This document shows, one piece after another, positions 6,160 through 6,178 of a stretch of DNA of 6,178 nt (positions are counted from its first letter, which is position 1; every line of letters starts with the position of its first letter). The translations under genes were made by a program, and so were the position numbers. The DNA comes from Thiothrix sp. Its GTDB lineage: Bacteria > Pseudomonadota > Gammaproteobacteria > Thiotrichales > Thiotrichaceae. The stretch is from positions 1 to 6,178 of the forward strand of contig DRMA01000025.1 of NCBI GenBank assembly GCA_011375245.1. The letters are read 5' to 3'. Under the pieces are notes generated by a model. The model was not told where the DNA came from, ran no database searches, and was given only the letters and a program-made list of their open reading frames with translations.

Positions 6160-6178
6160 ATAACTACTCAGCATAATC
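6160..6178. mobile_element. Left end of a second copy of the MITE-like element (cut by window edge)
   Basis: AACTACTCAGCATAATC at 6162-6178 is identical over 17 nt to 5700-5716 of the complete element, including the CATAATC that follows the inverted repeat. This shows the same orientation. It starts about 11 nt after the stop codon of the small TerB-like gene, so it may also serve as the 3' end of that transcript. The length and far end of this copy cannot be seen. Confidence 0.75.

Noticed and set aside
5905..6174. 89-codon minus-strand frame opposite the small TerB-like gene
   Set aside because: It is antisense to a gene with a good Shine-Dalgarno and coherent protein features, and it begins inside the second mobile-element copy. 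Its Ser/Ile-rich hydrophobic sequence is typical of antisense AT-rich DNA.

Overview
The window reads as chromosomal DNA of an AT-rich gammaproteobacterium (about 40% GC by eye). The gene order leuC-leuD-leuB-asd-fimV, all on the minus strand, is the arrangement known from Pseudomonas and many relatives, where truA usually follows fimV. I cannot name the genus. The base composition and the plain gammaproteobacterial look of the proteins would suit a Thiotrichales/Piscirickettsiaceae-like lineage, but that is a guess.

Layout, in minus-strand transcription order (right to left). leuC (5593-4163) and leuD (4160-3519) encode the two subunits of isopropylmalate isomerase and lie 2 nt apart. leuB (3472-2393), isopropylmalate dehydrogenase, follows after 46 nt. 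A 107-nt spacer with a strong hairpin leads to asd (2285-1266), aspartate-semialdehyde dehydrogenase. A 280-nt gap with a 10-bp dyad and a candidate promoter then precedes the 5' part of fimV (985 to the window edge), which encodes a LysM-containing polar/pilus assembly protein. leuCDB carry out steps 2 and 3 of leucine synthesis. asd makes the semialdehyde that feeds lysine, diaminopimelate, threonine and methionine synthesis. fimV is functionally separate and probably has its own promoter.

The right end is different in character. Upstream of leuC, pointing the other way, is a 70-codon gene (5936-6148, plus strand) for a small TerB-like protein. Between it and leuC lies a 105-bp non-coding element (5698-5802). 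It has terminal inverted repeats of the form GTAACTACTCAGC and is bracketed by a perfect 8-bp direct repeat, GAATATAT. The GTAA ends and 8-bp duplication match what is known of the IS66 family, so I interpret it as an IS66-type MITE. A second copy in the same orientation begins at about 6160, just after the small gene, and runs off the window. The small gene is therefore bracketed by two copies of the element. This right-hand segment is the most interesting part of the window; the biosynthetic genes look intact and ordinary.
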